Counted from the stretch's first letter, positions 29,107-37,426 are shown. The stretch: DNA of 64,000 nucleotides from Leisingera sp. M658 (GCF_025144145.1 NZ_CP083546.1:3940001-4004000), one strand, 5' to 3'. Program-made: numbers and translations. Notes: generated from the letters alone by a model not told the origin.

Positions 29107-30120
29107 CTATTCTCCGGCTTTGAGGATATCTCCGGAACCGTCTTCCCCCAGCCGGCGGCGCTTGCGCAGGGTAAAGGGGGTGATGCCGAAGAAGCTTTTG
29201 TAAAGCGAGGAAAAGCCATTCGGGAAACCGCAGGCAAGGCCGATCTCCCGCACGCTCATGGTTGTGTTCAGCAAAAGGTTATTGGCCTTGGACAGCCGCA
29301 TTTCCCGGTAAAACCCGTTGGGCGTGGTGCCCAGGAAGGTCTTGAACTTGCGCTCCAGCGACCGGGTGGAGATGCCCAGCTCATCCACGATTTCGCTGAT
29401 CGGCACCGGTTCTTCGATATTGCCCTGCATGATGCGGATGCAATGATCCAAGTCGCTGTCGCCGGTGATCGTCGGCTTGGCGCCGGCAAAGGGCTGCAGC
29501 GAGGAGAAATCGCGCACCTGTTCGTGCAGCATGATGTTGGCAACGGTCATCTGCGCCGCGGCCGAGGTCAGCCGCCCAACCAGCGCCAGCACGATATCGA
29601 CCGTAGACCCCATGCCGGCACAGGTCACCACCAGCCCGTCTTCGCTGGCCAGGGCATGGCTGGAATCGTTCAGCCCCATACGTTCGCGCAACAGGGCGGA
29701 GTTTTCCCAATGCGTCGTCAGCCGGCCGGCCGCGCCGCCCTGATCGCGGATGTAGCGGGCTGCGGCTTCGGCCAGCAGATAGACCTTACTGCCGCGGCAG
29801 GTGTAGCTGGAGATCACCCGGCCCAGGCTGAGGCCGGGATGATCCGGGTCCGAATTGCCAAGGAAGAAGGCAAAATCCGCAGCAGGCTTAACCGCGAAGG
29901 GTTCGGTGTCCACGCTAAGGCCCGCCTTGCAGCCGACGCGCCCGCCCTGCAGGGACCGCACAGTCCAATTGAACGGCGGCTGCGCCAGCACCCGGTTGGC
30001 GATCCGCAGCACTTCGACCACAGCCGACATCTCAGTCAGCACAAATCCCTCGCTGACGATGATATCGATACTCCAGACCCGGGCCGGATCCGCGGTTTTG
30101 AGTTTTTCCTGCGTTGCCAT
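29107..30120 (-). CDS. GlxA-family AraC-type transcriptional regulator (GbdR/CdhR-like)
   Basis: A 337-residue regulator. The N-terminal DJ-1/PfpI-like domain (about 15-200) lacks an obvious catalytic triad. The C-terminal AraC DNA-binding domain (about 235-325) has both helix-turn-helix units: ISEIVDELGISTRSLERKFKTFLGTTPNGFYREMRL and VREIGLACGFPNGFSSLYKSFFGITPFTLRKRR. In Pseudomonas, GbdR of this architecture senses glycine betaine and dimethylglycine and activates their demethylation genes. Location between a dehydrogenase and a homocysteine methyltransferase supports a comparable job here (inference). ATG at 30120 has GGGGG upstream. Confidence 0.88.
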   Translation of the reverse strand: MATQEKLKTADPARVWSIDIIVSEGFVLTEMSAVVEVLRIANRVLAQPPFNWTVRSLQGGRVGCKAGLSVDTEPFAVKPAADFAFFLGNSDPDHPGLSLGRVISSYTCRGSKVYLLAEAAARYIRDQGGAAGRLTTHWENSALLRERMGLNDSSHALASEDGLVVTCAGMGSTVDIVLALVGRLTSAAAQMTVANIMLHEQVRDFSSLQPFAGAKPTITGDSDLDHCIRIMQGNIEEPVPISEIVDELGISTRSLERKFKTFLGTTPNGFYREMRLSKANNLLLNTTMSVREIGLACGFPNGFSSLYKSFFGITPFTLRKRRRLGEDGSGDILKAGE

Positions 30121-30143
30121 GCTGATCCCCCTGTCAGACGATG

Positions 30144-31040
30144 TCAGACGATCCGATGCCCGGCCGCGCGTAAGCAGCGGGCCAGTTCGGCGATGTGGTC
30201 CGGGCCGACCTCGCAGCAGCCGCCGACGATGGTGGCACCTTGCGCAACCCAACCCATTGCAAATTCCGCATAGGCCACTGGCCCCAGATCCTGGCGCTGC
30301 TCCAGCGCATCCACGGTAGGGGCGTCCTTCAGGAAATCCTCGGATATCCGGGTGAAACCGTTGGCATAGGCCCCGTAAGGCTTGCCGAATGTTTTTACGG
30401 TCTCCAATCCCTCGCCGATGACCTCGGGCCGGGAACAGTTGAGCAGAACCGCATCGGGCTGGAATTCCTCAACCAGCGGGGCCAGCGCGGCAAGCGGCTC
30501 CCCCGAGCGCAGCAAGGTGCCGTCTTCGTCGGAAACAGAGGCCGCCAGCCAGACCGGTTTGTCCGTAGCCGCACAGCCCAGCAACGCGCCTTTGGCATGT
30601 TCCAGCGAGGCGACGGTTTCGATCAGGAACAGATCCGCCTGCGGGCCGAGTAATTCGACAAGTTCTGCGTAGACAGGTTTCGCCTCATCAGGCGGCGGGC
30701 AAATGTCAGGCCGGTAAGATGCGATCAACGGGCCAAGCGCTGCCGCGACACGGCCCGTTCCATGGGCGTCCCGCGCTGCAGCGGCTTGAGCGGCGGCTTT
30801 GTTCAGAAGCTCTTCGAAGTGGTCTTCCAGACCTGCGCGCTGCAACCGGTCACGCAGAACCGCATAGGTGTTTGTTGTGGCAACCGTGGCGCCTGCGGCA
30901 AAGTAATCGGCATGAATGCCGCCGACCACCCCGGGCCGGTCAACCATCACCGCGGTGGACCACAAAGGGGTTGCGCGGTCGCCGGACCGTTTGACAACCT
31001 CCTGCCCGATCGAGCCATCCAGAAGCGTGATCTCAGCCAT
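30144..31040 (-). CDS. Homocysteine S-methyltransferase family protein (betaine-homocysteine methyltransferase-like)
   Basis: A 298-residue zinc TIM-barrel methyltransferase: LLDGSIGQEV at the N-terminus, a Cys in LLNCSRPEV, and the zinc pair in GATIVGGCCEVGPDHI. Family members move a methyl group from S-methylmethionine or glycine betaine to homocysteine to give methionine. Being next to two N-methyl dehydrogenases, a betaine-type donor is attractive, and the product dimethylglycine would feed them. It lies 23 bases upstream of the AraC gene in the same direction and is probably co-transcribed. Confidence 0.87.
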   Translation of the reverse strand: MAEITLLDGSIGQEVVKRSGDRATPLWSTAVMVDRPGVVGGIHADYFAAGATVATTNTYAVLRDRLQRAGLEDHFEELLNKAAAQAAAARDAHGTGRVAAALGPLIASYRPDICPPPDEAKPVYAELVELLGPQADLFLIETVASLEHAKGALLGCAATDKPVWLAASVSDEDGTLLRSGEPLAALAPLVEEFQPDAVLLNCSRPEVIGEGLETVKTFGKPYGAYANGFTRISEDFLKDAPTVDALEQRQDLGPVAYAEFAMGWVAQGATIVGGCCEVGPDHIAELARCLRAAGHRIV

Positions 31041-31122
31041 AACAAACAGTCCTTTGTGCGGGTTGCCTTGCGCCGCCAGGATACAGGAAACGATCCGGCG
31101 GCGCAGGCTGTCTTTTATAGGG

Positions 31123-31157
31123 GCATCAGCCCGGACCTATGCGGCCCGGGCTGATGC
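31123..31157 (-). terminator. Strong hairpin after the second dehydrogenase gene
   Basis: GCATCAGCCCGG (31123-31134) pairs with CCGGGCTGATGC (31146-31157), 12 perfect pairs and an 11-base loop, 8 bases past the stop at 31165. No U-run follows leftwards, so it may be a Rho-assisted terminator or mRNA-stabilising hairpin. Confidence 0.5.
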
Positions 31158-31164
31158 GGGTTGA

Positions 31165-33612
31165 TCAGGCGCGCAGGCGCTCGTTTGCCGGATCCCACAG
31201 CGGTTCATCTTTTTGAACCACGGCCCGGCATTTCTGCCCGTAGATCTCAACCTCCAGCTCGGTGCCCGGCACGGCCAGTTCACTGCGCACCATGCCCAGC
31301 GCGATGGAGGCGCCCACACGGTAGCCCCAGTCTCCGCTCGTGGTCTCGCCCACGATCTCGCCATCCTTGGAGATGCAGGACATGTAAGGCGCATCTGCAT
31401 CGCCGGCCTCGACGATCATGGTGACAAAGGACTTTTTCACGCCCTGCTGCTTTTCGCTTTGGATTGCGGCCTTGCCCGGGAAATCCTGCGGCTTGTCGAG
31501 TTTGACAAAACGCTCCAGCCCGCCTTCAAGCAGCGAGTAATCGGTGCTGAGGTCACCCTTCCAGGTGCGATAGCCCTTCTCGATCCGCAAGGAGTTCAGC
31601 GCATACATGCCGAACGGCTTGGCGCCGCCTTCGATCAGCGCCGCATAGATCCCGGCCTGATGCGCGTTGGCGCAATGCACTTCCCAGCCGAGTTCGCCGG
31701 CATAAGACACCCGCGCCAGGAAGGCAGGTTTGCCCGCGACCGTGGCTTCCTGATGGGTCAGCCAGCCCAGCGACAGGTCGGCGTCAGAGATGCCCGCAAA
31801 CAGCTCCCGCGACTTCGGACCGGTGACAATCATCGTCGCGAATTCGGTGGTGCGGTCGGTCAGGGTCAGGCCAGCGGGCAGCGCCTTGCGCAGGATCTCA
31901 AAGTCGTGCCACTGGGCCGAACCTGCGGTGATCATGGTAAAGTGGTCTTCGCCATGACGAATACAGGACATCTCGGTCAGGATCCGGCCGCGGTCGTCCG
32001 AGACATAGACCAGGTTCATCCGGCCCACTTTCGGCAGGCCGCCGGTGACCAGTCCGCGCAGGAATTCCGCGGCGCCTTCGCCATCCAGATTGAAGCGCGA
32101 GAAACCCGGCAGATCCAGAACACCGACGCCGTCGCGGACCGCTTCGCATTCTTCCTTGATGCGCTGCTGCCACGGGCCGGAGCGGCCCCAGGTGTGGGTG
32201 GCTTCCTCTGAGGTGTCGTCACCATCCTTGGCGAACCAGTTGGCACGTTCCCAGCCATTGTAGGCACCCATCTGGCCACCCAGTTCCTTGATCTTGGCGT
32301 GTACCTGGCTGACCTTCTTACCGCGCGCGGCCGGCCATTCGTGCTGCGGGAAGTGCATGGCGTATTCATTGCCGTAGACTTCCATGCCTTTCTGATCACA
32401 GTAGTCCTGATCCGTGTAGTCGGTGTAGCGGCGCGGATCGACCGCCCACATGTCCCACTCGGTCCCACCATCGACGATCCATTCCGCCAGCACCTTACCG
32501 GCGCCGCCGCCCTGGGCGATGCCGAAGGTAAAGACGCAAGCCTCGAACGCGTTGTCGACACCCGGCATCGGGCCGATCAGCGGCAGACCATCGGGGGCAT
32601 AGGGGATCGGGCCGTTGATCACGCTGGAGACGCCGGAGGATGCCATCAGCGGCACGCGTTCCATGGCGTCGGTCACGATATCCTCGATCCGGTCCAGATC
32701 ATCCGACCACAGCTGGAACGAGAAGTCGTCCGGCATCTGATCGTCTTCGGTCATCCAGTGGCCTTTGCAGTTCGGCTCATAGGGGCCAAGATTGTAGCCG
32801 TTCTTTTCCTGGCGCAGGTAATAGGACACGTCCACGTCGCGGATCAGCGGCAGCTTCTTGCCATGCTCCTTGCTCCAGGCTTCCACCTCAGGGATCTGCT
32901 CGGTCAGCAGATACTGGTGCGACATCACCATCATTGGCACGGTACGGCCGCCGTAAGGCTTGAACCACTCACCGATACGCTGTGCGTAATAGCCAGCGGC
33001 ATTCACCACATAGTCACATGCGATGTCGCCCTTTTCGGTGTGCACGATCCAGGTCTTGTCTTCCTGTTGCGTGACACCGGTCGCCGGGCAGAAGCGAATG
33101 ATCTTTTGCCCCATGTCGCGGGCACCCTTGGCCAGTGCCTGGGTCAGCTGCGCCGGATCAATGTCGCCATCAGACGGGTCCCACAGGACGCCTTCCAGGT
33201 CGTGGGTTTCCAGGAACGGGTAGTTCTCCTTGGCCTGTTCCGGGGTCCACATCTCCATCTCGATGCCCTGATAACGGCCCATCGAACAGGCGCGTTCAAA
33301 TTCCTGCATCCGCTCTTTATTGTGCGCCAGACGGATCGAGCCGGTCTGGTGGTAGTTCATCGGATAATCGACCTCTGCCCCGAGGCGTGAATACAGCTCT
33401 GTCGAATAGCGCTGCATGTTCATGATCGACCAGGACGTCGAAAACGTCGGCACATTGCCAGCCGCGTGCCAGGTCGAACCGGCGGTCAGCTCGTTCTTCT
33501 CCAAAAGCACACAATCGGTCCAGCCTTTCTTGGCCAGATGATAAAGCGACGAGGCGCCAATGACGCCGCCGCCGATGATGACCACGCGGGCCTTGGTTGG
33601 AAAATCAGACAT
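31165..33612 (-). CDS. FAD-dependent dehydrogenase fused to GcvT (dimethylglycine dehydrogenase-like), copy 2
   Basis: An 815-residue paralogue of the 26572-29022 product with the same plan: FAD motif GGGVIG (14-19), covalent-FAD-type H49 in STWHAAG, linker with NGWERANWFAKDG, and a GcvT half with YAGELGWEVHC and NSLRIEKGYRTWKGDL. It has its own features, such as GNVPTFSTSWSIMNMQRYS after the flavin His and PLIGPMPGV near the end of the FAD domain, so it is not a recent duplicate and probably takes a different N-methyl substrate. Last gene of an operon XRE-cupin, GFA, dehydrogenase with gaps of 9 and 15 bases. Confidence 0.9.
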   Translation of the reverse strand: MSDFPTKARVVIIGGGVIGASSLYHLAKKGWTDCVLLEKNELTAGSTWHAAGNVPTFSTSWSIMNMQRYSTELYSRLGAEVDYPMNYHQTGSIRLAHNKERMQEFERACSMGRYQGIEMEMWTPEQAKENYPFLETHDLEGVLWDPSDGDIDPAQLTQALAKGARDMGQKIIRFCPATGVTQQEDKTWIVHTEKGDIACDYVVNAAGYYAQRIGEWFKPYGGRTVPMMVMSHQYLLTEQIPEVEAWSKEHGKKLPLIRDVDVSYYLRQEKNGYNLGPYEPNCKGHWMTEDDQMPDDFSFQLWSDDLDRIEDIVTDAMERVPLMASSGVSSVINGPIPYAPDGLPLIGPMPGVDNAFEACVFTFGIAQGGGAGKVLAEWIVDGGTEWDMWAVDPRRYTDYTDQDYCDQKGMEVYGNEYAMHFPQHEWPAARGKKVSQVHAKIKELGGQMGAYNGWERANWFAKDGDDTSEEATHTWGRSGPWQQRIKEECEAVRDGVGVLDLPGFSRFNLDGEGAAEFLRGLVTGGLPKVGRMNLVYVSDDRGRILTEMSCIRHGEDHFTMITAGSAQWHDFEILRKALPAGLTLTDRTTEFATMIVTGPKSRELFAGISDADLSLGWLTHQEATVAGKPAFLARVSYAGELGWEVHCANAHQAGIYAALIEGGAKPFGMYALNSLRIEKGYRTWKGDLSTDYSLLEGGLERFVKLDKPQDFPGKAAIQSEKQQGVKKSFVTMIVEAGDADAPYMSCISKDGEIVGETTSGDWGYRVGASIALGMVRSELAVPGTELEVEIYGQKCRAVVQKDEPLWDPANERLRA

Positions 33613-33627
33613 GTTCGCTCCCTAATC

Positions 33628-33999
33628 TCAGTCCTTCTGCGGCACGCCGTCCGCAATCTCGTAGTAGTCGCCCTTGGAGGCGGCAAAGATGTGCTTTTCG
33701 ACGCTGAGACCGGTGTTCCCGTCGACAGCGCCCAAAGCGAAACTGGTGGTATCTTCGTCATGCGCCTTCCAGAACAGGAAGGAGCCGCAGCGCCGGCAGC
33801 TGCCGCGCTTGGCCGCTGCGCTGGCTACAAACCAGCTGACCCGACCGGTGATATTGAGGTCTTCGTCGCGCACATAGGCCGAAGACCAGATGCCGCCCGA
33901 CTGCTTGCGGCACTGGCTGCAATGGCACATGGACGCGCCTTTGGGCTGCGCTGCGGTATCAAAGCGGATATCTCCGCAGAGGCAGGATCCTTTGATCAT
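33628..33999 (-). CDS. GFA-family protein (glutathione-dependent formaldehyde-activating / CENP-V type)
   Basis: A 123-residue zinc protein. Cys motifs: GSCLCGDIRF, CHCSQCRKQSGG and CRRCGSFLF, the standard GFA pattern. Founding members help condense formaldehyde with glutathione, but many relatives have other or unknown roles. Its position in one operon with an N-demethylating dehydrogenase fits capture of leaked formaldehyde. ATG at 33999; 9 bases after the regulator gene. Confidence 0.87.
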   Translation of the reverse strand: MIKGSCLCGDIRFDTAAQPKGASMCHCSQCRKQSGGIWSSAYVRDEDLNITGRVSWFVASAAAKRGSCRRCGSFLFWKAHDEDTTSFALGAVDGNTGLSVEKHIFAASKGDYYEIADGVPQKD

Positions 34000-34008
34000 C
34001 GAGGCCTC

Positions 34009-34578
34009 CTAATACACCGGCGGTGCAATCACCCAGACGGCCACTGCGGGTTCGTCATAGGGATTCGACCACTGATAAGGTTCATGCTTGATCCGGAAAC
34101 TGTCGCCCGGACCAACGGTGAAGCTGCGGCCCCCGATCAGCAAATCCAGCTTGCCCGAGATCACATAGCCAACCTCTTGTGTCGGCCGGTGGGCCGGCGT
34201 CTGCATTCGCGACTGCGGGCGGAAGGTGGAATGCACCATCTCGAAATCGTCAGTCAGATCGGGCGACAGCAGCTCTTCGATCAGCCCTTCCTCGCCCGAG
34301 CCCATCGGGCGGCGCGAGCCTGCGCGAACAATATAGCCATGCTCATCCGCCGGCGCGCCGGTATGGGCAAACAGCATAGACATCGGAACGCCCAGGGCCT
34401 CGGCAATCTGGCGCAGGTCGGAAATCGAAGGTTCGGACATGTCCCGCTCAACCTGGCTGAGCCAGCCAACTGAGCGGTTCAGCATCGCCGCGATATCCGA
34501 CAGCGTCAGCCCGCGCGCCTTGCGCAGAGCCCGGATATCCGCCCCCAGTGTCGCCGCTGCCAGGGTTTGATCGTTCAC
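34009..34578 (-). CDS. XRE-family regulator with cupin sensor domain
   Basis: A 189-residue repressor or activator: HTH at about 13-68 (IRALRKARGLTLSDIAAMLNRSVGWLSQVERDMSEPSISDLRQIAEALG) and a C-terminal cupin at about 115-185 (EVGYVISGKLDLLIGGRSFTVGPGDSFRIKHEPYQWSN). PuuR and similar regulators have this layout and sense small metabolites. The start is a GTG at 34578 with GGGGAGAG before it. An alternative ATG at 34659 would place the operator array inside the coding region, so I reject it. First gene of the GFA/dehydrogenase operon. Confidence 0.88.
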   Translation of the reverse strand: MNDQTLAAATLGADIRALRKARGLTLSDIAAMLNRSVGWLSQVERDMSEPSISDLRQIAEALGVPMSMLFAHTGAPADEHGYIVRAGSRRPMGSGEEGLIEELLSPDLTDDFEMVHSTFRPQSRMQTPAHRPTQEVGYVISGKLDLLIGGRSFTVGPGDSFRIKHEPYQWSNPYDEPAVAVWVIAPPVY

Positions 34579-34593
34579 CGGCTCTCTCCCCGT

Positions 34594-34661
34594 TCGTGAA
34601 AAAATGCTCTCGTTTTTCACGATGCCTTGAGATCGTGAAATTTCCAAGCTTTTTTTCACGA
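34594..34661. promoter_or_regulatory. Array of four inverted half-sites upstream of the XRE-cupin operon
   Basis: Half-sites: TCGTGAAA at 34594-34601, TTTCACGA at 34615-34622, TCGTGAAA at 34633-34640 and TTTCACGA at 34654-34661, in alternating orientation. Start-to-start spacings are 21, 18 and 21 bases, about two helical turns each. The two outer palindromes are 39 bases apart. They directly precede the ribosome site, so they are almost certainly where the XRE-cupin protein, or a relative, binds. Confidence 0.8.
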
Positions 34662-34676
34662 ACTAGCCGCGAACCA

Positions 34677-34706
34677 AGAAAAAACCCAGCGCCTTCAGGC
34701 ACCGGG
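34677..34706 (-). terminator. Rho-independent terminator of msrC
   Basis: Leftward stem 34706-34698 with 34693-34685 (nine pairs including two G-U), 4-base loop, followed by TTTTTTC. It separates msrC from the XRE-cupin control region. Confidence 0.75.
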
Positions 34707-34779
34707 CTGCTTCTTTCTGGGTGAAAATACCCTGGGGTGAGGCCGCAAGGCCGAGGGGCAAAGCCCCTGCAAGGGCGAA

Positions 34780-35235
34780 TCAGCTGCGGCTGAAGACCTG
34801 CCGCAGGATTACTGCCAACTGCTCAGCATCTTCCTCAGTAAAGGCGTTGGGCTGGTCGCTGTCGATATCAAAAACCCCGATCAGCCCGCCTGCGGCATTC
34901 CAAACCGGCAAAACCAGTTCCGACCGGGTGGAAGAAGCGCAGGCGATATGGCCGGGAAAGGCATCCACATCCGCCACCAGCTGCACCACTCCGGTGCGTG
35001 CTGCCGCGCCGCAAACGCCGCGGGAGAACGGGATTTGCAAACAGCCGTGCCCGCCCTGGTATGGGCCGATTTTCAGCAATTCCGGTGCAACGGCGCGGTA
35101 AAAGCCGGTCCAGTCGAACCGGTCGTCGGCGTGATGCACTTCGCAGGCGACAGTGGCCATCAGCGCAACCTCATCCGTTTCGCCTGCGGTCAGCGACGCG
35201 ATGGTTTTGGTAAGGGTTCCGAAATCAGCCTGCAT
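34780..35235 (-). CDS. msrC: Free methionine-(R)-sulfoxide reductase, GAF-domain type
   Basis: A 151-residue single GAF domain that reduces free Met-R-sulfoxide with thioredoxin. The three redox cysteines are C65, C75 and C99, whose spacings of 10 and 24 match those of E. coli MsrC (C84, C94, C118). Flanking motifs are GPYQGGHGCLQIPFSRGVCGAAA, FPGHIACAS and GVFDIDSDQPNAF. ATG at 35235 (MQADFG). Without the cysteine pattern it would be just a GAF protein, so this assignment is strong. Confidence 0.92.
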   Translation of the reverse strand: MQADFGTLTKTIASLTAGETDEVALMATVACEVHHADDRFDWTGFYRAVAPELLKIGPYQGGHGCLQIPFSRGVCGAAARTGVVQLVADVDAFPGHIACASSTRSELVLPVWNAAGGLIGVFDIDSDQPNAFTEEDAEQLAVILRQVFSRS

Positions 35236-35258
35236 GCCTGCCTCTCCTTCAACGCATT

Positions 35259-35295
35259 GAGGGGGCTGTCTGCCCCCTCTTGACCTGACGGTCAA
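35259..35295 (-). terminator. Two hairpins after the thiolase gene
   Basis: GAGGGGGC/GCCCCCTC (35259-35279, 5-base loop) and TTGACC-TGAC-GGTCAA (35280-35295) adjoin each other between the thiolase stop (35329) and msrC. No U-run. The second half resembles the TTGACC/GGTCAA core of the TetR operators at 22.7 kb but with a 4-base spacer. Confidence 0.45.
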
Positions 35296-35328
35296 TTCAC
35301 CCCCGAGAGTATTTTTCAAAGGTGAATG

Positions 35329-36501
35329 TCACACCCGCTCAATTGCAATCGCCGTGCCTTCGCCGCCGCCGATGCAGATTGCCGCCACGCCGCGCTTAAG
35401 GCCGCGTTTTTCCAGCGCGTTCAAAAGCGTGACCATGATCCGGGCACCGGACGCCCCGATCGGGTGGCCCAGCGCACAGGCGCCGCCGTTCACGTTCATC
35501 TTATCGCGGCTGATGCCCATTTCATGCATAAAGGCCATCGGCACCACAGCAAAGGCTTCGTTCACTTCCCACAGATCGACGTCTTCAACCTGCCATCCAA
35601 TATTTTTCAGCAGCTTTTGCGCAGCGGGAACCGGCGCGGTCGTGAACAAGCCCGGTGCCTGCGCATGGCTGGTGTGGCCCAGGATTCGGGCGCGGACCTT
35701 CAAGCCATGTGCCTCGGCAGCTTCTGAAGACGCCAGCACCAACGCTGCAGCGCCATCGGAAATAGAGGATGCATTGGCTGCTGTCACAGTGCCATCCTTG
35801 CGGAAAGCAGGTTTCAGCGCCGGGATCTTCTCCGGGCGCGCAGACTTTGGCTGCTCATCCGTGTCCGTTACCACGCTTCCCTTGCGGGACGTCACCGTAA
35901 CGGAAGCGATTTCCCCGTCAAACGCACCGCTTTCCTGGGCTTCCAGCGCGTTGGCCAGCGACTTCAGTGCGTATTCGTCCTGAGCTTCGCGGGTGAACTG
36001 GAATTTTTCAGCGCAATCCTCGGCAAAGGTGCCCATCAGGCGGCCCTTGTCATAGGCATCTTCCAGCCCGTCGAGGAACATATGGTCAATCACCTGGCCA
36101 TGTCCGATACGGGCGCCGCCGCGCATTTTGGGCAGCACATACGGCGCGTTGGTCATGCTCTCCATGCCGCCGGCAATCATCGTATCCGCGTGGCCCAGCG
36201 CGATCTGGTCAAAGGCGATCATCGCCGCCTTCATGCCAGAGCCGCACATTTTGTTAAGGGTCGTGGCCGGCACCTCATCGCCCAGGCCCGCGGCGAATCC
36301 GGCCTGACGCGCCGGCGCCTGGCCCTGGCCCGCAGGCAGGACGCAGCCCATCAGCACCTCATCGACAGTGGCAGCACCGGCGCCTTCGAGGGCCGCCCGG
36401 ATAGCCGCACCGCCCAGTTCCGAAGCCGTCACCCCGTCATACATGCCCTGGAACCCGCCCATCGGCGTCCGGGCCGCTCCGGCGATAACAACATCTTTCA
36501 T
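35329..36501 (-). CDS. Acetyl-CoA C-acetyltransferase (thiolase)
   Basis: A 390-residue biosynthetic-type thiolase condensing two acetyl-CoA to acetoacetyl-CoA or cleaving 3-ketoacyl-CoA. The acyl-binding cysteine is C86 in NKMCGSGMKA. The C-terminal active-site motifs are NEAFAV, NVNGGACALGHPIGASGAR (His) and ICIGGGEGTAIA; here the usual GGGMGTA-type end reads GGGEGTA. GGAGG precedes ATG 36501. It stands alone, divergent from the STAS gene; no PHB or beta-oxidation gene is adjacent. Confidence 0.93.
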   Translation of the reverse strand: MKDVVIAGAARTPMGGFQGMYDGVTASELGGAAIRAALEGAGAATVDEVLMGCVLPAGQGQAPARQAGFAAGLGDEVPATTLNKMCGSGMKAAMIAFDQIALGHADTMIAGGMESMTNAPYVLPKMRGGARIGHGQVIDHMFLDGLEDAYDKGRLMGTFAEDCAEKFQFTREAQDEYALKSLANALEAQESGAFDGEIASVTVTSRKGSVVTDTDEQPKSARPEKIPALKPAFRKDGTVTAANASSISDGAAALVLASSEAAEAHGLKVRARILGHTSHAQAPGLFTTAPVPAAQKLLKNIGWQVEDVDLWEVNEAFAVVPMAFMHEMGISRDKMNVNGGACALGHPIGASGARIMVTLLNALEKRGLKRGVAAICIGGGEGTAIAIERV

Positions 36502-36596
36502 GCAATTTTCCTCCAATCGTCAAAATAATACCTACAGAATAGTAAGCTTTGCGGTCTAGAGTGCTGACAAATGACGTTACATCCCGGGGGATCAAA

Positions 36597-36941
36597 ATGA
36601 GCCTGACGACCACCATGACGGACGATGCACAGATCGTTAAAGTCAATGCCGAACGCATTGATGCCGCCATGGCCATCCAGTTCAAGGAGGACATGCGCAC
36701 GGAAACAGAATCCGGTGCGGACCGTGTCATCCTGGACCTTTCCGAAGTGCAGTTTATTGATTCAAGCGGGCTTGGCGCGATCGTCGCCGCGATGAAGCAG
36801 CTTGGCGGCACCCGGAAACTGGATCTCGCCGGGCTGACCCCCATGGTCGAAAAAGTGTTCCGGCTGACCCGCATGGACACGATCTTTGACCTTTATGGTT
36901 CCCTTGGCGACGCAATCGCTCCGGCTGGCGCAAACTCCTGA
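36597..36941 (+). CDS. STAS-domain anti-sigma factor antagonist
   Basis: A 114-residue single STAS domain of the SpoIIAA/RsbV type. The phosphorylation motif is QFIDSSGLGAIVAAM with the acceptor probably S57 (second Ser of DSSG). ATG at 36597 follows GGGGG. It is followed 35 bases later by a matching HATPase anti-sigma kinase. Unphosphorylated, it would sequester that kinase; phosphorylated, it would let go. Confidence 0.9.
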   Translation: MSLTTTMTDDAQIVKVNAERIDAAMAIQFKEDMRTETESGADRVILDLSEVQFIDSSGLGAIVAAMKQLGGTRKLDLAGLTPMVEKVFRLTRMDTIFDLYGSLGDAIAPAGANS

Positions 36942-36976
36942 AAACCAATGCGCTGTCAGTGCAAAGCGAGAAATCG

Positions 36977-37426
36977 ATGGTAAAAACTTTTGCCTGCTCG
37001 TTCACGGCTACGAACCTGAATGCCCGTTCAGGCATCTCATCGGTTGTAGACCAGCTTCGGTCCCTAGGGATCCCGGGTGCCCGTGTGGATGAGGTGCAAA
37101 TCGCTCTGACCGAGGCTGTGAACAACGTAGTCGAGCACGCCTATAAAAGTGCTTACCCAGGAGACGTGCGGATCCGGGCTGAGCTTTATCCTGAACGTTT
37201 GTGGATCAGCATCCAGGACGCCGGTGTTCCTTTTGCTAAGGGAGAATTGCCGGAGGGCAAACCTGCTGATATCAGCGTTCCGGTTGAAAGCATGCCCGAA
37301 GGCGGGTTCGGATGGTTTTTGATCCGCGAATTGGCAAGCCAAGTCCAATATGAGCGTTCGGAGGGAAACAACAATCTATCGCTCTGCTTCGAAATCAAAG
37401 TGACCAGCCCCTCGGCCGAAGTCTGA
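36977..37426 (+). CDS. Anti-sigma serine kinase, RsbW/SpoIIAB-type HATPase
   Basis: A 149-residue GHKL ATPase domain: N-box ALTEAVNNVVEHAY (N50), G1 motif DAGVPF, and the G2-like GGFGWFLIRELASQVQYER. These proteins phosphorylate the partner STAS protein and may bind a sigma factor or other output. ATG at 36977 (MVKTFACSFT) is preferred to a GTG 18 bases earlier. No sigma factor or PP2C phosphatase gene is adjacent, so the output and dephosphorylating partner must lie elsewhere. Confidence 0.87.
   Translation: MVKTFACSFTATNLNARSGISSVVDQLRSLGIPGARVDEVQIALTEAVNNVVEHAYKSAYPGDVRIRAELYPERLWISIQDAGVPFAKGELPEGKPADISVPVESMPEGGFGWFLIRELASQVQYERSEGNNNLSLCFEIKVTSPSAEV

Noticed and set aside
30131-30150. 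Short direct repeat GTCAGACGAT twice
   Set aside because: Only ten bases, at a gene end; likely a chance duplication with no mobile-element features.
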